A stretch of DNA of 11,807 nucleotides from Frankiales bacterium. Lineage in GTDB: Bacteria; Actinomycetota; Actinomycetes; JAFAQI01. Numbering within the stretch: the stretch's first letter is position 1; each line of letters begins with the position of its first letter. The translations under genes were made by a program, and so were the position numbers. Under the pieces are notes generated by a model that ran no database searches, was not told the origin of the DNA, and saw only the letters and a list, made by a program, of their open reading frames with translations. Where the stretch lies: NCBI GenBank assembly GCA_019246495.1, contig JAFAQI010000113.1:1-11807 (forward strand), given 5' to 3'. Below, in pieces: positions 5,931 to 11,807 of the stretch.

Positions 5931-6944
5931 GTGCACCGTGTTATGTGGCCCATGTTGGCCACCGCTGCTTGCCTGAGCGTCTTGGGCGGAGGAGTCACGC
6001 CGGCCAGCGGTCGATTGGCTCCGGCGGCCGACCGCTCGCACGAGCACGTCGCCGCCGCGAGTCACGGTCCCGTCTACGCATTCGTGACTACCGCCCCACA
6101 GGGCAGCCACCGGGAACGCCTCTGGGTGGGTCGCATCGGGGCGGGAGCCCCAACCGTCCTTGCCAAGGCCCCCCGTGGAGGCAGCTTCGATCTCGTGGCG
6201 ATCTCACCCACCGGGCGGCGTCTCGCTTACGACGTGACCACCGCCCGAGGCAACACGTCTACATACATTGCCCGCACCGACGGCTCAGTTCGCCACTTGC
6301 TGTACGGCCCCGGCCAGGGTGACCTTGGAGGGGACTACGTCTGGTCCGCGGACGGAAGCTCCTTCATCCACCAGACGGTCGTGGGAGGCAAACGGACGCT
6401 TGGGTTGATCCTCGCCAGACCTGGCAGCAAGAACAGACGTATACCGCACAGCGCTGGCGTCTTCCAGCCGAGTCCGCGGCCCGATGGTGGCTGGCTCGTG
6501 GGGCACCGGTTCGACACCTACGCCGGTCACCCATCGACCTCCTGCGTCATCCTCCGCATGCACGATGGCCTCCGGCGGCAAGTCGCGCCCAATTGCGGCG
6601 GACCGGTGTGGCGGCCGAACACCTGGGAGATCGCCGCTGGCCGCGTCATCCGAAATGGAGGGCAGGACAGCATCTCGGAAGCTCTCATGGTCTACGACGT
6701 GCGCAAGAGGGCCGCGCACGTGCTTCCGCAGACCCAGTCCGCATCGACAAACGGAATAGCGACGCCATATGCCTGGAATCACAACGGCGCGTTTATCTAC
6801 TACCTACACATCACATGGGGGCGCGACGAGCGATCGGCCACCTACCATCTGATGCGCATTCGGCCGGATGGTTCGGGCAAGCAGAATGTGACTCCGCCTC
6901 GGCTGCGCAGACCGTTCTTGTTGTTCGCCATGCAGCCGGCCTGA
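5931..6944 (+). CDS. exported TolB/WD40-like beta-propeller protein
   Basis: Secreted or surface protein of unknown role, about 337 aa. The N-terminus (HRVMWPMLATAACLSVLGG) is a short positive region plus a hydrophobic stretch ending TPASG, read as a signal peptide; there is no lipobox. The mature part carries repeated propeller-blade strands of the TolB/PD40 type: AISPTGRRLAYDV, YVWSADGSSFIHQ, FQPSPRPDGGWLVG, PVWRPNTWEIA, YAWNHNGAFIYYL and MRIRPDGSG. Such proteins usually bind ligands or partners; no catalytic motif is visible. The start is uncertain: GTG 5931 gives the best signal peptide, ATG 5943 and 5952 are alternatives, ATG 5823 would add an Arg-rich leader, and none has a clear ribosome site. 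Two 60-base lines I counted (6721-6840) are 57-58% GC, against 73% in the next gene, suggesting recent acquisition or relaxed constraint. It converges on the F420 enzyme with 10 bases between stops. Confidence 0.72.
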   Translation: MHRVMWPMLATAACLSVLGGGVTPASGRLAPAADRSHEHVAAASHGPVYAFVTTAPQGSHRERLWVGRIGAGAPTVLAKAPRGGSFDLVAISPTGRRLAYDVTTARGNTSTYIARTDGSVRHLLYGPGQGDLGGDYVWSADGSSFIHQTVVGGKRTLGLILARPGSKNRRIPHSAGVFQPSPRPDGGWLVGHRFDTYAGHPSTSCVILRMHDGLRRQVAPNCGGPVWRPNTWEIAAGRVIRNGGQDSISEALMVYDVRKRAAHVLPQTQSASTNGIATPYAWNHNGAFIYYLHITWGRDERSATYHLMRIRPDGSGKQNVTPPRLRRPFLLFAMQPA

Positions 6945-6954
6945 CTCGGCACTC

Positions 6955-7920
6955 TCAGAGGCGGGGCAGGACCTCTTTCTCGTAGAAGCGGATCATGCCT
7001 TCCTGGTCCGGACCCATCTGCGCGACGTAGACCTCGTCGAAGCCGGCGTCGACGTACTCCTTGACCGCTGCGACGTGCTCCTCCGGGTCGTTTCCGCAGG
7101 TGACCTTCTCCGCCACCATCTCCTGGGTCACGAGTTCGCTCGCCTGTGCGAAGTGCGTCGGCGTCGGCAGGTCCTGCGCGAGCTGGCCGGGGACGAAGGA
7201 GTTGCGCCAGGTCTCGAAGGCGATCTTCTCGGCCTGCTGCTTGTCCTCGTGCCAGCACACCTTGACCGCGGCCTGCGTCGGTCCCTGGCCGCCGTGCTTG
7301 CGGTACGCCGCGATGTCGTCCGCGTTGGGTTGCGTCGTGATGAAGCCGTCGCCGATCCGCGCCGCGACCTCGATGGCCTTCGGCCCGAAGCCCGAGACCA
7401 GGATCTGCGGCAACACGGACGGCAGCGTGAAGATGCGCGCGTTCTCTACGACGTAGTGCTCGCCGTCGTGGTCGACCGTCTCGCCCTTCCATAGCTCGCG
7501 GATCAAGGCGACCGCCTCTTCGAGTATCGACAGTCGCTTCTCCGGCGGCGGCCAGTGGTCGCCGAGGAACTGCTCGTTGAGCGCCTCGCCGCTGCCGACG
7601 CCGAGGTCGAACCGCGACCGCCCGTCGACCGTGCCGAACAGCTCGGCGGTGGTCGCCGCCGCGTGGGCGACGATCGCCGGGTGCATCCGGACTGTCGGGC
7701 ACGTCACCGCGGTCGTCACGCGGAGCGACGACGTCGACGCCGCGATCGCGCCGAGCACCGACCAGACGAACGCGCTCTCGCCCTGTTCCTCTAGCCAGGG
7801 GTGGAAGTGGTCGGAGATCCAGGCGATCGGAAAGCCGGCCCGCTCGGCCAGCACCGCGCCCTTGACCAGTTCGCTCCCGGGATGCTCTTCGGAGGACAGG
7901 AAGTAGCCGATCGTCGCCAT
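6955..7920 (-). CDS. F420-dependent LLM-class oxidoreductase (FGD-like family)
   Basis: Luciferase-like TIM-barrel oxidoreductase that would use the deazaflavin F420; 321 aa, usual length. The active-site signature of F420-dependent glucose-6-phosphate dehydrogenase is recognisable: SDHFHPW (36-42), where H38 and W42 align with His40 and Trp44 of FGD, and GSGEALNE (109-116), where E112 aligns with the catalytic Glu109. TTAVTCPTVRMHPAIVAHAAAT (69-90) and SRFDLGVGSGE (102-112) are typical of the TIGR03557 group. I could not place the sugar-phosphate-binding residues of FGD, so the substrate is open and glucose-6-phosphate is not claimed. The ATG at 7920 has no strong ribosome site. The gene follows the carbonic-anhydrase-like gene by 41 bases on the same strand, so it is probably cotranscribed. 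Confidence 0.9.
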   Translation of the reverse strand: MATIGYFLSSEEHPGSELVKGAVLAERAGFPIAWISDHFHPWLEEQGESAFVWSVLGAIAASTSSLRVTTAVTCPTVRMHPAIVAHAAATTAELFGTVDGRSRFDLGVGSGEALNEQFLGDHWPPPEKRLSILEEAVALIRELWKGETVDHDGEHYVVENARIFTLPSVLPQILVSGFGPKAIEVAARIGDGFITTQPNADDIAAYRKHGGQGPTQAAVKVCWHEDKQQAEKIAFETWRNSFVPGQLAQDLPTPTHFAQASELVTQEMVAEKVTCGNDPEEHVAAVKEYVDAGFDEVYVAQMGPDQEGMIRFYEKEVLPRL

Positions 7921-7961
7921 ACGTGGCGTCTACCCGGTGCCGGCCGGGCCCTAATCGCCGG

Positions 7962-8480
7962 TCAGTCGATGCGGCGCAGCTGCTCGCGATAGCGCTTGCC
8001 GTTCGCGACGTAGCCCTCGACGTTCTCGACGAACGCCCCCTCGGGCACCGCGTCGGGTTTGATCTTCGCCGGTACGCCGAGAGCCATCGCGCCGCCGGGC
8101 ACGTCCATGCCGTTGGGTACGACGGCACCGGCACCGACGAGCGCGCCGGTGCGCACGATTGCCCGGTGCAGGACGATCGAGCCGGAGCCGACAAGCGCCC
8201 GGTCCTCGATCGTGCAGCCCTCCAGATGCGCGATGTGACCGATCACACACTCGTCGCCGATCCGCGTCGGATGATCTTCGGTCGCGTGCACAACCGTGCC
8301 GTCCTGAACCGATGTGCGTGCTCCGACGAATATCTCGCCGTAGTCGCCACGAAGCACCGCCCCCGGCCAGACGGTCGACTCCGGCCCGATCGTGACGTTG
8401 CCGATGACGACAGCGTCGGGATGCACGAAAGCGGACGGATCGATGGTGGGGACCCGGTCACCCAGGGCGAAAATCGGCAC
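7962..8480 (-). CDS. gamma-carbonic-anhydrase-like hexapeptide-repeat protein
   Basis: Left-handed beta-helix protein of the YrdA/PaaY/CaiE group, 172 aa; probably a trimer with metal sites between subunits. The hexapeptide pattern runs from about 20 to 130 (for example VVIGNVTIGPESTVWPG and ALVGSGSIVLHRAIV). Conserved Cam-type residues are visible: RGD (44-46), Q59 and candidate metal ligands H65 and H82. The third ligand, normally His five residues after the second, is E87, and a histidine sits at 85 (GHIAHLEGC), so zinc binding may be rearranged. Carbonic anhydrase activity is therefore not assured; thioesterase or acyltransferase-related roles are known for relatives. The start is GTG with GAAGGAG (8487-8493) 6 bases before. 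It heads a two-gene unit with the F420 enzyme and is divergent from the DUF4193 gene. Confidence 0.92.
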   Translation of the reverse strand: MPIFALGDRVPTIDPSAFVHPDAVVIGNVTIGPESTVWPGAVLRGDYGEIFVGARTSVQDGTVVHATEDHPTRIGDECVIGHIAHLEGCTIEDRALVGSGSIVLHRAIVRTGALVGAGAVVPNGMDVPGGAMALGVPAKIKPDAVPEGAFVENVEGYVANGKRYREQLRRID

Positions 8481-8537
8481 GCGCGGCTCCTTCGACGTGC
8501 CGCATCCTGGCAGATCAGGCCATCTTCAGGCTGGCGC

Positions 8538-8546
8538 TGGTACGGT
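8538..8546 (+). promoter_or_regulatory. candidate extended -10 promoter of the DUF4193 gene
   Basis: TGGTACGGT combines a TGn extension with a TAnnnT -10 box. Initiation near 8553 would give a leader of about 90 bases that includes the hairpin at 8580-8618. There is no good -35, as expected for extended -10 promoters. Confidence 0.4.
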
Positions 8547-8579
8547 GCGCGGCGCCGCCTCAGGAAATTCGTGCGGCAT

Positions 8580-8618
8580 CGCGGGCACAACGGCGGCCCC
8601 TCATGCGTTGTACCCGCG
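8580..8618 (+). repeat. 13-bp inverted repeat in the DUF4193 leader
   Basis: Left arm CGCGGGCACAACG (8580-8592) and right arm CGTTGTACCCGCG (8606-8618) pair at 12 of 13 positions (one C-A mismatch) around a 13-base loop. It lies between the predicted promoter and the ribosome site, ending 24 bases before the ATG. It may be an RNA hairpin controlling the downstream pair or a split operator. No U-tract follows, so it is not a classical attenuator. Confidence 0.55.
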
Positions 8619-8642
8619 CTGGAACAGGGAAGGCAGGACCCA

Positions 8643-8930
8643 ATGGCTACTGATTACGACCAGCCGCGCACCGACGACGAGCTGGGTGAAGACAGTCTCG
8701 AAGAGCTGAAGGCACGCCGCGACGCCCAGGCGGGCGCGGTGGACGTGGATGAGGCCGAGCTGGCCGAGTCGCTGGAGCTTCCCGGCGCCGACCTCTCGGG
8801 CGAAGAGCTGACGGTGCGTGTCGTGCCGAAACAGGTCGACGAATTCACGTGCAACAGCTGCTTCCTGGTGCGTCACCGCAGCCAGCTCGCCAACGAGAAG
8901 AAGATGATCTGCCGGGAGTGCGCCCAGTAA
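8643..8930 (+). CDS. DUF4193 family zinc-ribbon-like protein
   Basis: Small acidic protein (95 aa) of a family conserved in Actinomycetota and of unknown function. The N-terminal half is acidic and helical (MATDYDQPRTDDELGEDSLE, then ELKARRDAQ). The C-terminal half has a beta-like ELTVRVVPKQVDEF segment followed by two CxxC knuckles, C70-C73 and C90-C93, separated by 16 residues, which very likely bind one zinc. There is no signal peptide or membrane segment; it is cytoplasmic, and nucleic-acid or protein binding is a guess. Homologues include Rv2699c of Mycobacterium tuberculosis. The ATG is preceded by AGGGAAGGCAGGA; the open frame extends upstream, but that part is the promoter/leader region. 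The EcsC-like gene follows after 9 bases, so the two are almost surely cotranscribed. A long leader with a hairpin precedes it. Confidence 0.93.
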   Translation: MATDYDQPRTDDELGEDSLEELKARRDAQAGAVDVDEAELAESLELPGADLSGEELTVRVVPKQVDEFTCNSCFLVRHRSQLANEKKMICRECAQ

Positions 8931-8939
8931 GGGGACGCT

Positions 8940-9656
8940 GTGCAGGCTGACGACCGCGGCGACCGGACAGAGCTGAGCACGGTCGTCAGCCGGCTCGCCG
9001 ACGACGAGCCGCTCGACCGCAGCACCAGGGCGCGGCTGGTGGGGCGGCTCGCCGTGCTCATGGCAGGGCGCAGCCGCCGCCTCTACGACGCGGTTCTCGA
9101 GGTCGCGCCGCACGTCCCGATCCGCGACCGCGAAACGCTACGCGCCCACCACCGCAACCTCGACGACGACGACCTCGCGCAGGTGCTGATCGCCAACGCG
9201 ACGCGCGTCACCGGCGCGATCGGAGCGGCGGGCGGCCTGCTGTCCACGGTTGAGATGGCTGCACCCCCCGCGCTGTTGACCGCGCCGGTTCAGGTCGCGG
9301 CCGAGACGCTCGCCGTGGTTGCGGTCGAGCTCAAGCTCGTGGCGGAGCTGCACGAGCTCTACGGCCGAGCACCGGCCGGTACGCCGGCGGTCCGTGCCGC
9401 CAGCTATCTGGGGGCGTGGGCGCGACGGCGCGGGCTGGACCCGTTCGCGGCCGGCGGAGGCATCGGCGGCGTGATCAGCGGCGCGGCGCGTCGCGAGCTG
9501 CGCCAGCGGCTGCTCCGGCGGGCCGGGCGCAACCTGACGACGGTGGTGCCGTTCCTCGCCGGAGCCGTCGCCGGCGCTGCCCTCAACCAGCGGGAGACGC
9601 GGCGGCTCGGCGAACGGATCGCCGCCGACCTCAGGCGTCCAGGAACTCGCGGGTGA
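8940..9656 (+). CDS. EcsC-like membrane-associated protein
   Basis: Hypothetical protein of 238 aa with features recalling EcsC-family proteins. These are a glycine/alanine-rich hydrophobic segment (about 91-130, including GAIGAAGGLLSTVEMAAPPALL and an AVVAVELKLVAELHELYG helix) and a C-terminal TTVVPFLAGAVAGAALNQRETRRLGERIA motif (200-227) like the PxxGAxxGxxxN end of that family. The first 80 residues are charged and helical. There is no signal peptide; it is probably a peripheral or inner-membrane protein. Function is unknown, and the assignment rests on motif resemblance only. The GTG start is 9 bases after the DUF4193 stop, with AAGGGGA at the junction as ribosome site, so the genes form a pair. 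Its last 26 bases overlap the 3' end of the convergent hydrolase gene. Confidence 0.72.
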   Translation: MQADDRGDRTELSTVVSRLADDEPLDRSTRARLVGRLAVLMAGRSRRLYDAVLEVAPHVPIRDRETLRAHHRNLDDDDLAQVLIANATRVTGAIGAAGGLLSTVEMAAPPALLTAPVQVAAETLAVVAVELKLVAELHELYGRAPAGTPAVRAASYLGAWARRRGLDPFAAGGGIGGVISGAARRELRQRLLRRAGRNLTTVVPFLAGAVAGAALNQRETRRLGERIAADLRRPGTRG

Positions 9657-10851
9657 GCTCGTTGGTCCGCTGCGGATGCTCGAACTGCGGCACGTGACCA
9701 CAGTCGTGAAGCACGACTGACTGCGCGTCCGGCACGGCGGCGACGATGTGCCGCTCGAACGACGCCGGCACCAGCCGGTCGCGATCGCCCCAGATGAACA
9801 GCGACGGCACCGACATCGTCGGCAGCCGGTCCCAGAAGCCTTCCTTGCCGAAGGCTTCTTCGAGGTAGATCTGGCGGAGCGCCGCGAAGAACGCGCGGCG
9901 ATGCCGGTAGTCCCGCATCACCCGCGCATGCTCGTCGGCGGCCGCGTCGTACCAGGGCCGGGGCAGCCGATCCGGCTTCGAGAACATCGTCCGGATGCCC
10001 GCCACCACTGCCCGATGCCCCACGGGCAGGCGAGCGATCACCGCGTCCGGCGGCAGCAGCTTGACGAGCGGAACGAACTGGCGCATCCGCCGGAACGCGG
10101 GCGACGGGCACAACAGCACGAGCTTGGTGACTGACGACGGGTGGGACAGGCCGGCTTCGATCGCGACCCGGCCGCCGAGGGAGTTGCCGACGAGCGCGGC
10201 CGGCATCGCCTTGACCTCGCGCTGGAAGGCGTAGAGCCACGTCGCGAGCTCGTTCGGGCGGTAGTGCCAGCGCGGCGCATCGGATGCGCCGAAGCCCGGG
10301 AAGTCCGGTGCCAACACCCGGTGGTCCTGGGCCAGCCCTTCGATGAGCGGCAGCATCGACGCGTTGGTCGCGCCGAGCCCGTGCAGCAGGATCACCGGCG
10401 GCGCGTCCCGAGGGCCGGCCTCGAGATACGCGGTCCGGATCCCCAGCACGTTGCGGACCCGCGCCACCGGATGGGTCGGCGGCCGCGGGCCGACGTCGAA
10501 GGCACCGTCCATCTGCAGCGCGAGCGCCAGGTTGCCGCGAACGGTCAGGCCGTGGTCGAGGAACGCCTCGATGCCGCTGATGCGCCCTTCGAGCACCGCG
10601 GCCAACGTGGCGGGCTCAGCGGTCACGATGGCGTCAGGATGGCTGACGGCACCCCGGGACAGCCGCACCCGCCCCTCGTGGAAGTGCACCGTCCAGCTGC
10701 CGGCCGGCGGTGCGGAGAAGACCACGCGCGCGTTCTCGTCCGCCAGGGCCGCGCCGACACCCTGCCGCACCCGCGCGCTGAACAGCGCGTCGAGGTTGGG
10801 AACGGCCGACAGGCGGCGCGCTGTCGCCGCCGCGGGCAGGGGAAGGGCCAT
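9631..10851 (-). CDS. SCP2-like domain fused to alpha/beta hydrolase
   Basis: Two-domain protein of 406 aa. Residues about 20-125 resemble a sterol-carrier (SCP2) lipid-binding domain: VVFSAPPAGSWTVHFHEGRV, then DAIVTAEPATLAAVLEGR, then DHGLTVRGNLALALQM. Residues 135-406 are an alpha/beta hydrolase with oxyanion motif LLHGLGA (155-161), nucleophile S224 in GNSLGG, acid D358 (or D356) in WGDRDRLVP and base H386 in CGHVPQFEHP; the catalytic triad is complete. It likely cleaves a lipid-like ester or a C-C bond (MhpC-like enzymes are relatives); the SCP2 part may present a hydrophobic substrate or membrane. No signal peptide is seen. The ATG lacks a ribosome site but has TACCTT ending 6 bases upstream, the layout of a leaderless gene. 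It overlaps the EcsC-like gene tail by 26 bases and lies 112 bases downstream of the DUF4235 gene. Confidence 0.9.
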   Translation of the reverse strand: MALPLPAAATARRLSAVPNLDALFSARVRQGVGAALADENARVVFSAPPAGSWTVHFHEGRVRLSRGAVSHPDAIVTAEPATLAAVLEGRISGIEAFLDHGLTVRGNLALALQMDGAFDVGPRPPTHPVARVRNVLGIRTAYLEAGPRDAPPVILLHGLGATNASMLPLIEGLAQDHRVLAPDFPGFGASDAPRWHYRPNELATWLYAFQREVKAMPAALVGNSLGGRVAIEAGLSHPSSVTKLVLLCPSPAFRRMRQFVPLVKLLPPDAVIARLPVGHRAVVAGIRTMFSKPDRLPRPWYDAAADEHARVMRDYRHRRAFFAALRQIYLEEAFGKEGFWDRLPTMSVPSLFIWGDRDRLVPASFERHIVAAVPDAQSVVLHDCGHVPQFEHPQRTNELTREFLDA

Positions 10852-10857
10852 GACGGA

Positions 10858-10863
10858 AAGGTA
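10858..10863 (-). promoter_or_regulatory. candidate leaderless promoter of the SCP2-hydrolase
   Basis: TACCTT (TAnnnT, minus strand) ends 6 bases before the ATG at 10851, which would place the first transcribed base on the A of the start codon. TTTACC at 10885-10880, 16 bases upstream, is a possible -35. The absence of any Shine-Dalgarno sequence agrees with leaderless initiation. Confidence 0.45.
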
Positions 10864-10871
10864 CGCCGCAC

Positions 10872-10884
10872 TTACCCCGGGTAA
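10872..10884. promoter_or_regulatory. palindromic operator candidate before the SCP2-hydrolase
   Basis: TTACCC-C-GGGTAA is a perfect 13-bp inverted repeat overlapping the possible -35 and spacer of the leaderless promoter, a position suited to a repressor. The rest of the 112-base gap holds the DUF4235 stop codon and nothing else I recognise. Confidence 0.35.
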
Positions 10885-10963
10885 ACGCCGTGCGGCTCCG
10901 GCGTGTCGCAGCCGTGATCTTCGCTGGTGGGCGAACCGGGACCGAGCGGGGCGAATCGCCCTG

Positions 10964-11263
10964 TTAGGCGGCTGTCTCCTCGAGCCCCGGCGGGAGCGAG
11001 CCGGTCGAGCGGTGCCAGCTGGCCGCGACCTTCTTCTGCGCCACCATCCGGGCCACGCCGACCACCGCGCCCGAGATCACTGCCCACGAAACGGCCTCCG
11101 GCCACGTGACGGCGGGGTGCTCCGGGTTGGCCGGAGGCTCCTTGCCCGCGACCGCCTTCCACGTGAACGCGAGGGTCTTCCGCGCGACGAGCGCACCCAG
11201 GACCGACGCCACGAGCGCCATGACCTTGTAGCCCGCGCCGCCTTCCTTCTGCTGCTTCGCCAT
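10964..11263 (-). CDS. DUF4235 small membrane protein
   Basis: 99-residue protein of a family found mainly in Actinomycetota, function unknown. A basic start (MAKQQKEGGAGYK) precedes a hydrophobic helix (about 11-27, VMALVASVLGALVA). The family-typical RKTLAFTWKAVAGKEPPAN and HPAVTWPEAVSWAVISGAVVG follow, the latter containing a second membrane helix (about 57-73). The cytosolic or external tail is VAQKKVAASWHRSTGSLPPGLEE. Two membrane segments at the inner membrane are predicted. The start at 11263 has GAGGAAG about one base upstream, with its GAGG core 4-5 bases away, rather short spacing; an in-frame ATG at 11323 would add 20 Arg/Gly-rich residues not seen in the family. It is divergent from the YcaQ-like gene, with a palindrome between them. 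Confidence 0.9.
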   Translation of the reverse strand: MAKQQKEGGAGYKVMALVASVLGALVARKTLAFTWKAVAGKEPPANPEHPAVTWPEAVSWAVISGAVVGVARMVAQKKVAASWHRSTGSLPPGLEETAA

Positions 11264-11325
11264 GCTTCCTCGCCCTCGACCGGTTTCTCGTCCGTGCAGT
11301 CTGCCTGCCCACATTGCGCGCACCG

Positions 11326-11339
11326 CACGCTAGAGCGTG
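11326..11339. promoter_or_regulatory. palindrome between DUF4235 and YcaQ-like genes
   Basis: CACGCT-AG-AGCGTG is an inverted repeat with 6-bp perfect arms in the 115-base divergent spacer. On the minus strand it contains TAGCGT (11332-11327), a possible -10 box for the DUF4235 gene with a leader of about 57 bases. Operator function is inferred from position alone. Confidence 0.3.
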
Positions 11340-11366
11340 TGGTCGGCGCGATGGCGGCCGGCTGGC

Positions 11367-11370
11367 AGGA
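11367..11370 (+). promoter_or_regulatory. ribosome binding site favouring the GTG start at 11379
   Basis: AGGA (within GGCAGGA) lies 8 bases before GTG 11379. For the alternative ATG at 11370 the same sequence would touch the start codon, which is too close to work. This decides for GTG. Confidence 0.5.
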
Positions 11371-11378
11371 TGCCGCGC

Positions 11379-11807
11379 GTGCAGTCGCTGTCGCTCGCCC
11401 AAGCGCGGCGGCTGGCTTTGGCGGCACAAGGCTTCACCCGCCAGCGGCAAAGCGGGCGACCGACGGCGCGGCACCTGCGCGGCCTGCTCGACCGCACGAA
11501 GCTGCTCCAGATCGACAGCGTCAACGTGCTGATGCGTGCGCACTACCTGCCGGGTTGGTCGCGGCTGGGCAGCTATCCCACCGGCGTTCTCGACCGGCTC
11601 GCCTACCGCAACCGTGAGCTGTTCGAGTACTGGGGACACGAGGCCTCGCTCATCCCCGTGCAGATGCATCCGTTGTTCCGCTGGCGGATGGCCCGCGCCG
11701 AGCACAAGTTCGAGACCTGGGGGCGGGTCGCGCAGCTCGCCCAGGAGCGCCCCGGCTACGTCGAGCACGTGCTCGACCGGGTCCGTGAGCAGGGACCGCT
11801 GACCGCC
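11379..11807 (+). CDS. YcaQ-like winged-helix DNA-binding protein (partial)
   Basis: N-terminal 143 residues of a protein of the YcaQ family (formerly DUF1006), cut by the window edge; family members are about 350-400 aa. Recognisable parts are LSLAQARRLALAAQGF, then LLQIDSVNVLMRAHYLPGWSRLG, then LDRLAYRNRELFEYWGHEASLIP and HPLFRWRMAR, which form the start of the three-winged-helix fold. Escherichia coli YcaQ and Streptomyces AlkX/AlkZ relatives are DNA glycosylases that unhook interstrand crosslinks; the catalytic QxQ/QxD motif lies further in, beyond what can be seen, so activity cannot be judged. The frame is open to the last base. ATG 11370 is the alternative start. Confidence 0.85.
   Translation, partial: MQSLSLAQARRLALAAQGFTRQRQSGRPTARHLRGLLDRTKLLQIDSVNVLMRAHYLPGWSRLGSYPTGVLDRLAYRNRELFEYWGHEASLIPVQMHPLFRWRMARAEHKFETWGRVAQLAQERPGYVEHVLDRVREQGPLTA

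Noticed and set aside
6955..7920. Naming the LLM enzyme as glucose-6-phosphate dehydrogenase (fgd)
   Set aside because: The F420 site residues match but the phosphate-binding residues could not be placed; many paralogues share the same motifs.
6842..8194. A 450-codon minus-strand frame overlapping the F420 enzyme and the carbonic-anhydrase-like gene
   Set aside because: Frame-shifted shadow of both genes; sequence is low-complexity Arg/Gly-rich with no motif.
9370..9400. GC-rich near-palindrome in the EcsC-like gene
   Set aside because: It lies within coding sequence, has imperfect arms and is explained by Ala/Pro/Gly codons.
10872..11768. A 298-codon minus-strand frame across the DUF4235 and YcaQ-like genes
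   Set aside because: Shadow frame: it is antisense to the YcaQ-like gene and out of frame with DUF4235.

Overview
This is a GC-rich (about 70%) chromosomal stretch of an actinomycete. The signs are pervasive GTG starts, two small families largely confined to Actinomycetota (DUF4193 and DUF4235), an F420-type oxidoreductase, and paired FadE-type acyl-CoA dehydrogenases. I cannot fix the genus from sequence alone. No RNA gene, insertion sequence, phage gene or CRISPR array was seen. The content looks like ordinary chromosomal metabolism and envelope genes, not an island or a known defence locus.

Layout, left to right. A secreted lytic transglycosylase (+, 30-1169) runs tail to tail into an aldehyde dehydrogenase (-, 1171-2673). 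A 51-bp divergent spacer separates that from a small coiled-coil protein (+, 2725-3069). This meets a three-gene minus-strand unit, read from the right: large acyl-CoA dehydrogenase (5784-4603), small acyl-CoA dehydrogenase (4572-3511) and an Ohr/OsmC peroxiredoxin (3514-3077). The last two overlap as ATGA. Divergent from the unit is an exported WD40/TolB-like propeller protein (+, about 5931-6944) with visibly lower GC. It converges on a minus-strand pair: gamma-carbonic-anhydrase-like protein (8480-7962) and F420-dependent LLM oxidoreductase (7920-6955). Divergent from these is a plus-strand pair, a DUF4193 zinc-ribbon protein (8643-8930) and an EcsC-like protein (8940-9656). This pair overlaps the end of an SCP2-domain/alpha-beta-hydrolase fusion (-, 10851-9631). 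A DUF4235 membrane protein (-, 11263-10964) and a YcaQ-like winged-helix protein (+, 11379 to the window edge) close the window.

The most coherent functional unit is the acyl-CoA dehydrogenase pair plus Ohr. It resembles the two-subunit dehydrogenases of mycobacterial sterol and branched acyl-CoA degradation, and a 15-bp palindrome sits at its predicted promoter. The aldehyde dehydrogenase, the SCP2-hydrolase and the F420 enzyme fit a lipid/xenobiotic catabolic theme, but no shared operon ties them together. Strand switches are frequent, and every convergent junction is very tight (1, 7, 10 and -26 bp). Transcription must therefore end inside or very near coding sequence.

I do not see a clear-cut novel multi-gene system. 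The best leads are the possible FtsX/MacB-like domain before the transglycosylase, the SCP2-hydrolase fusion, a long hairpin before the DUF4193 gene, overlapping divergent promoters at 2707-2716, and a possibly foreign propeller gene. All promoter and operator calls come from reading the sequence by eye.
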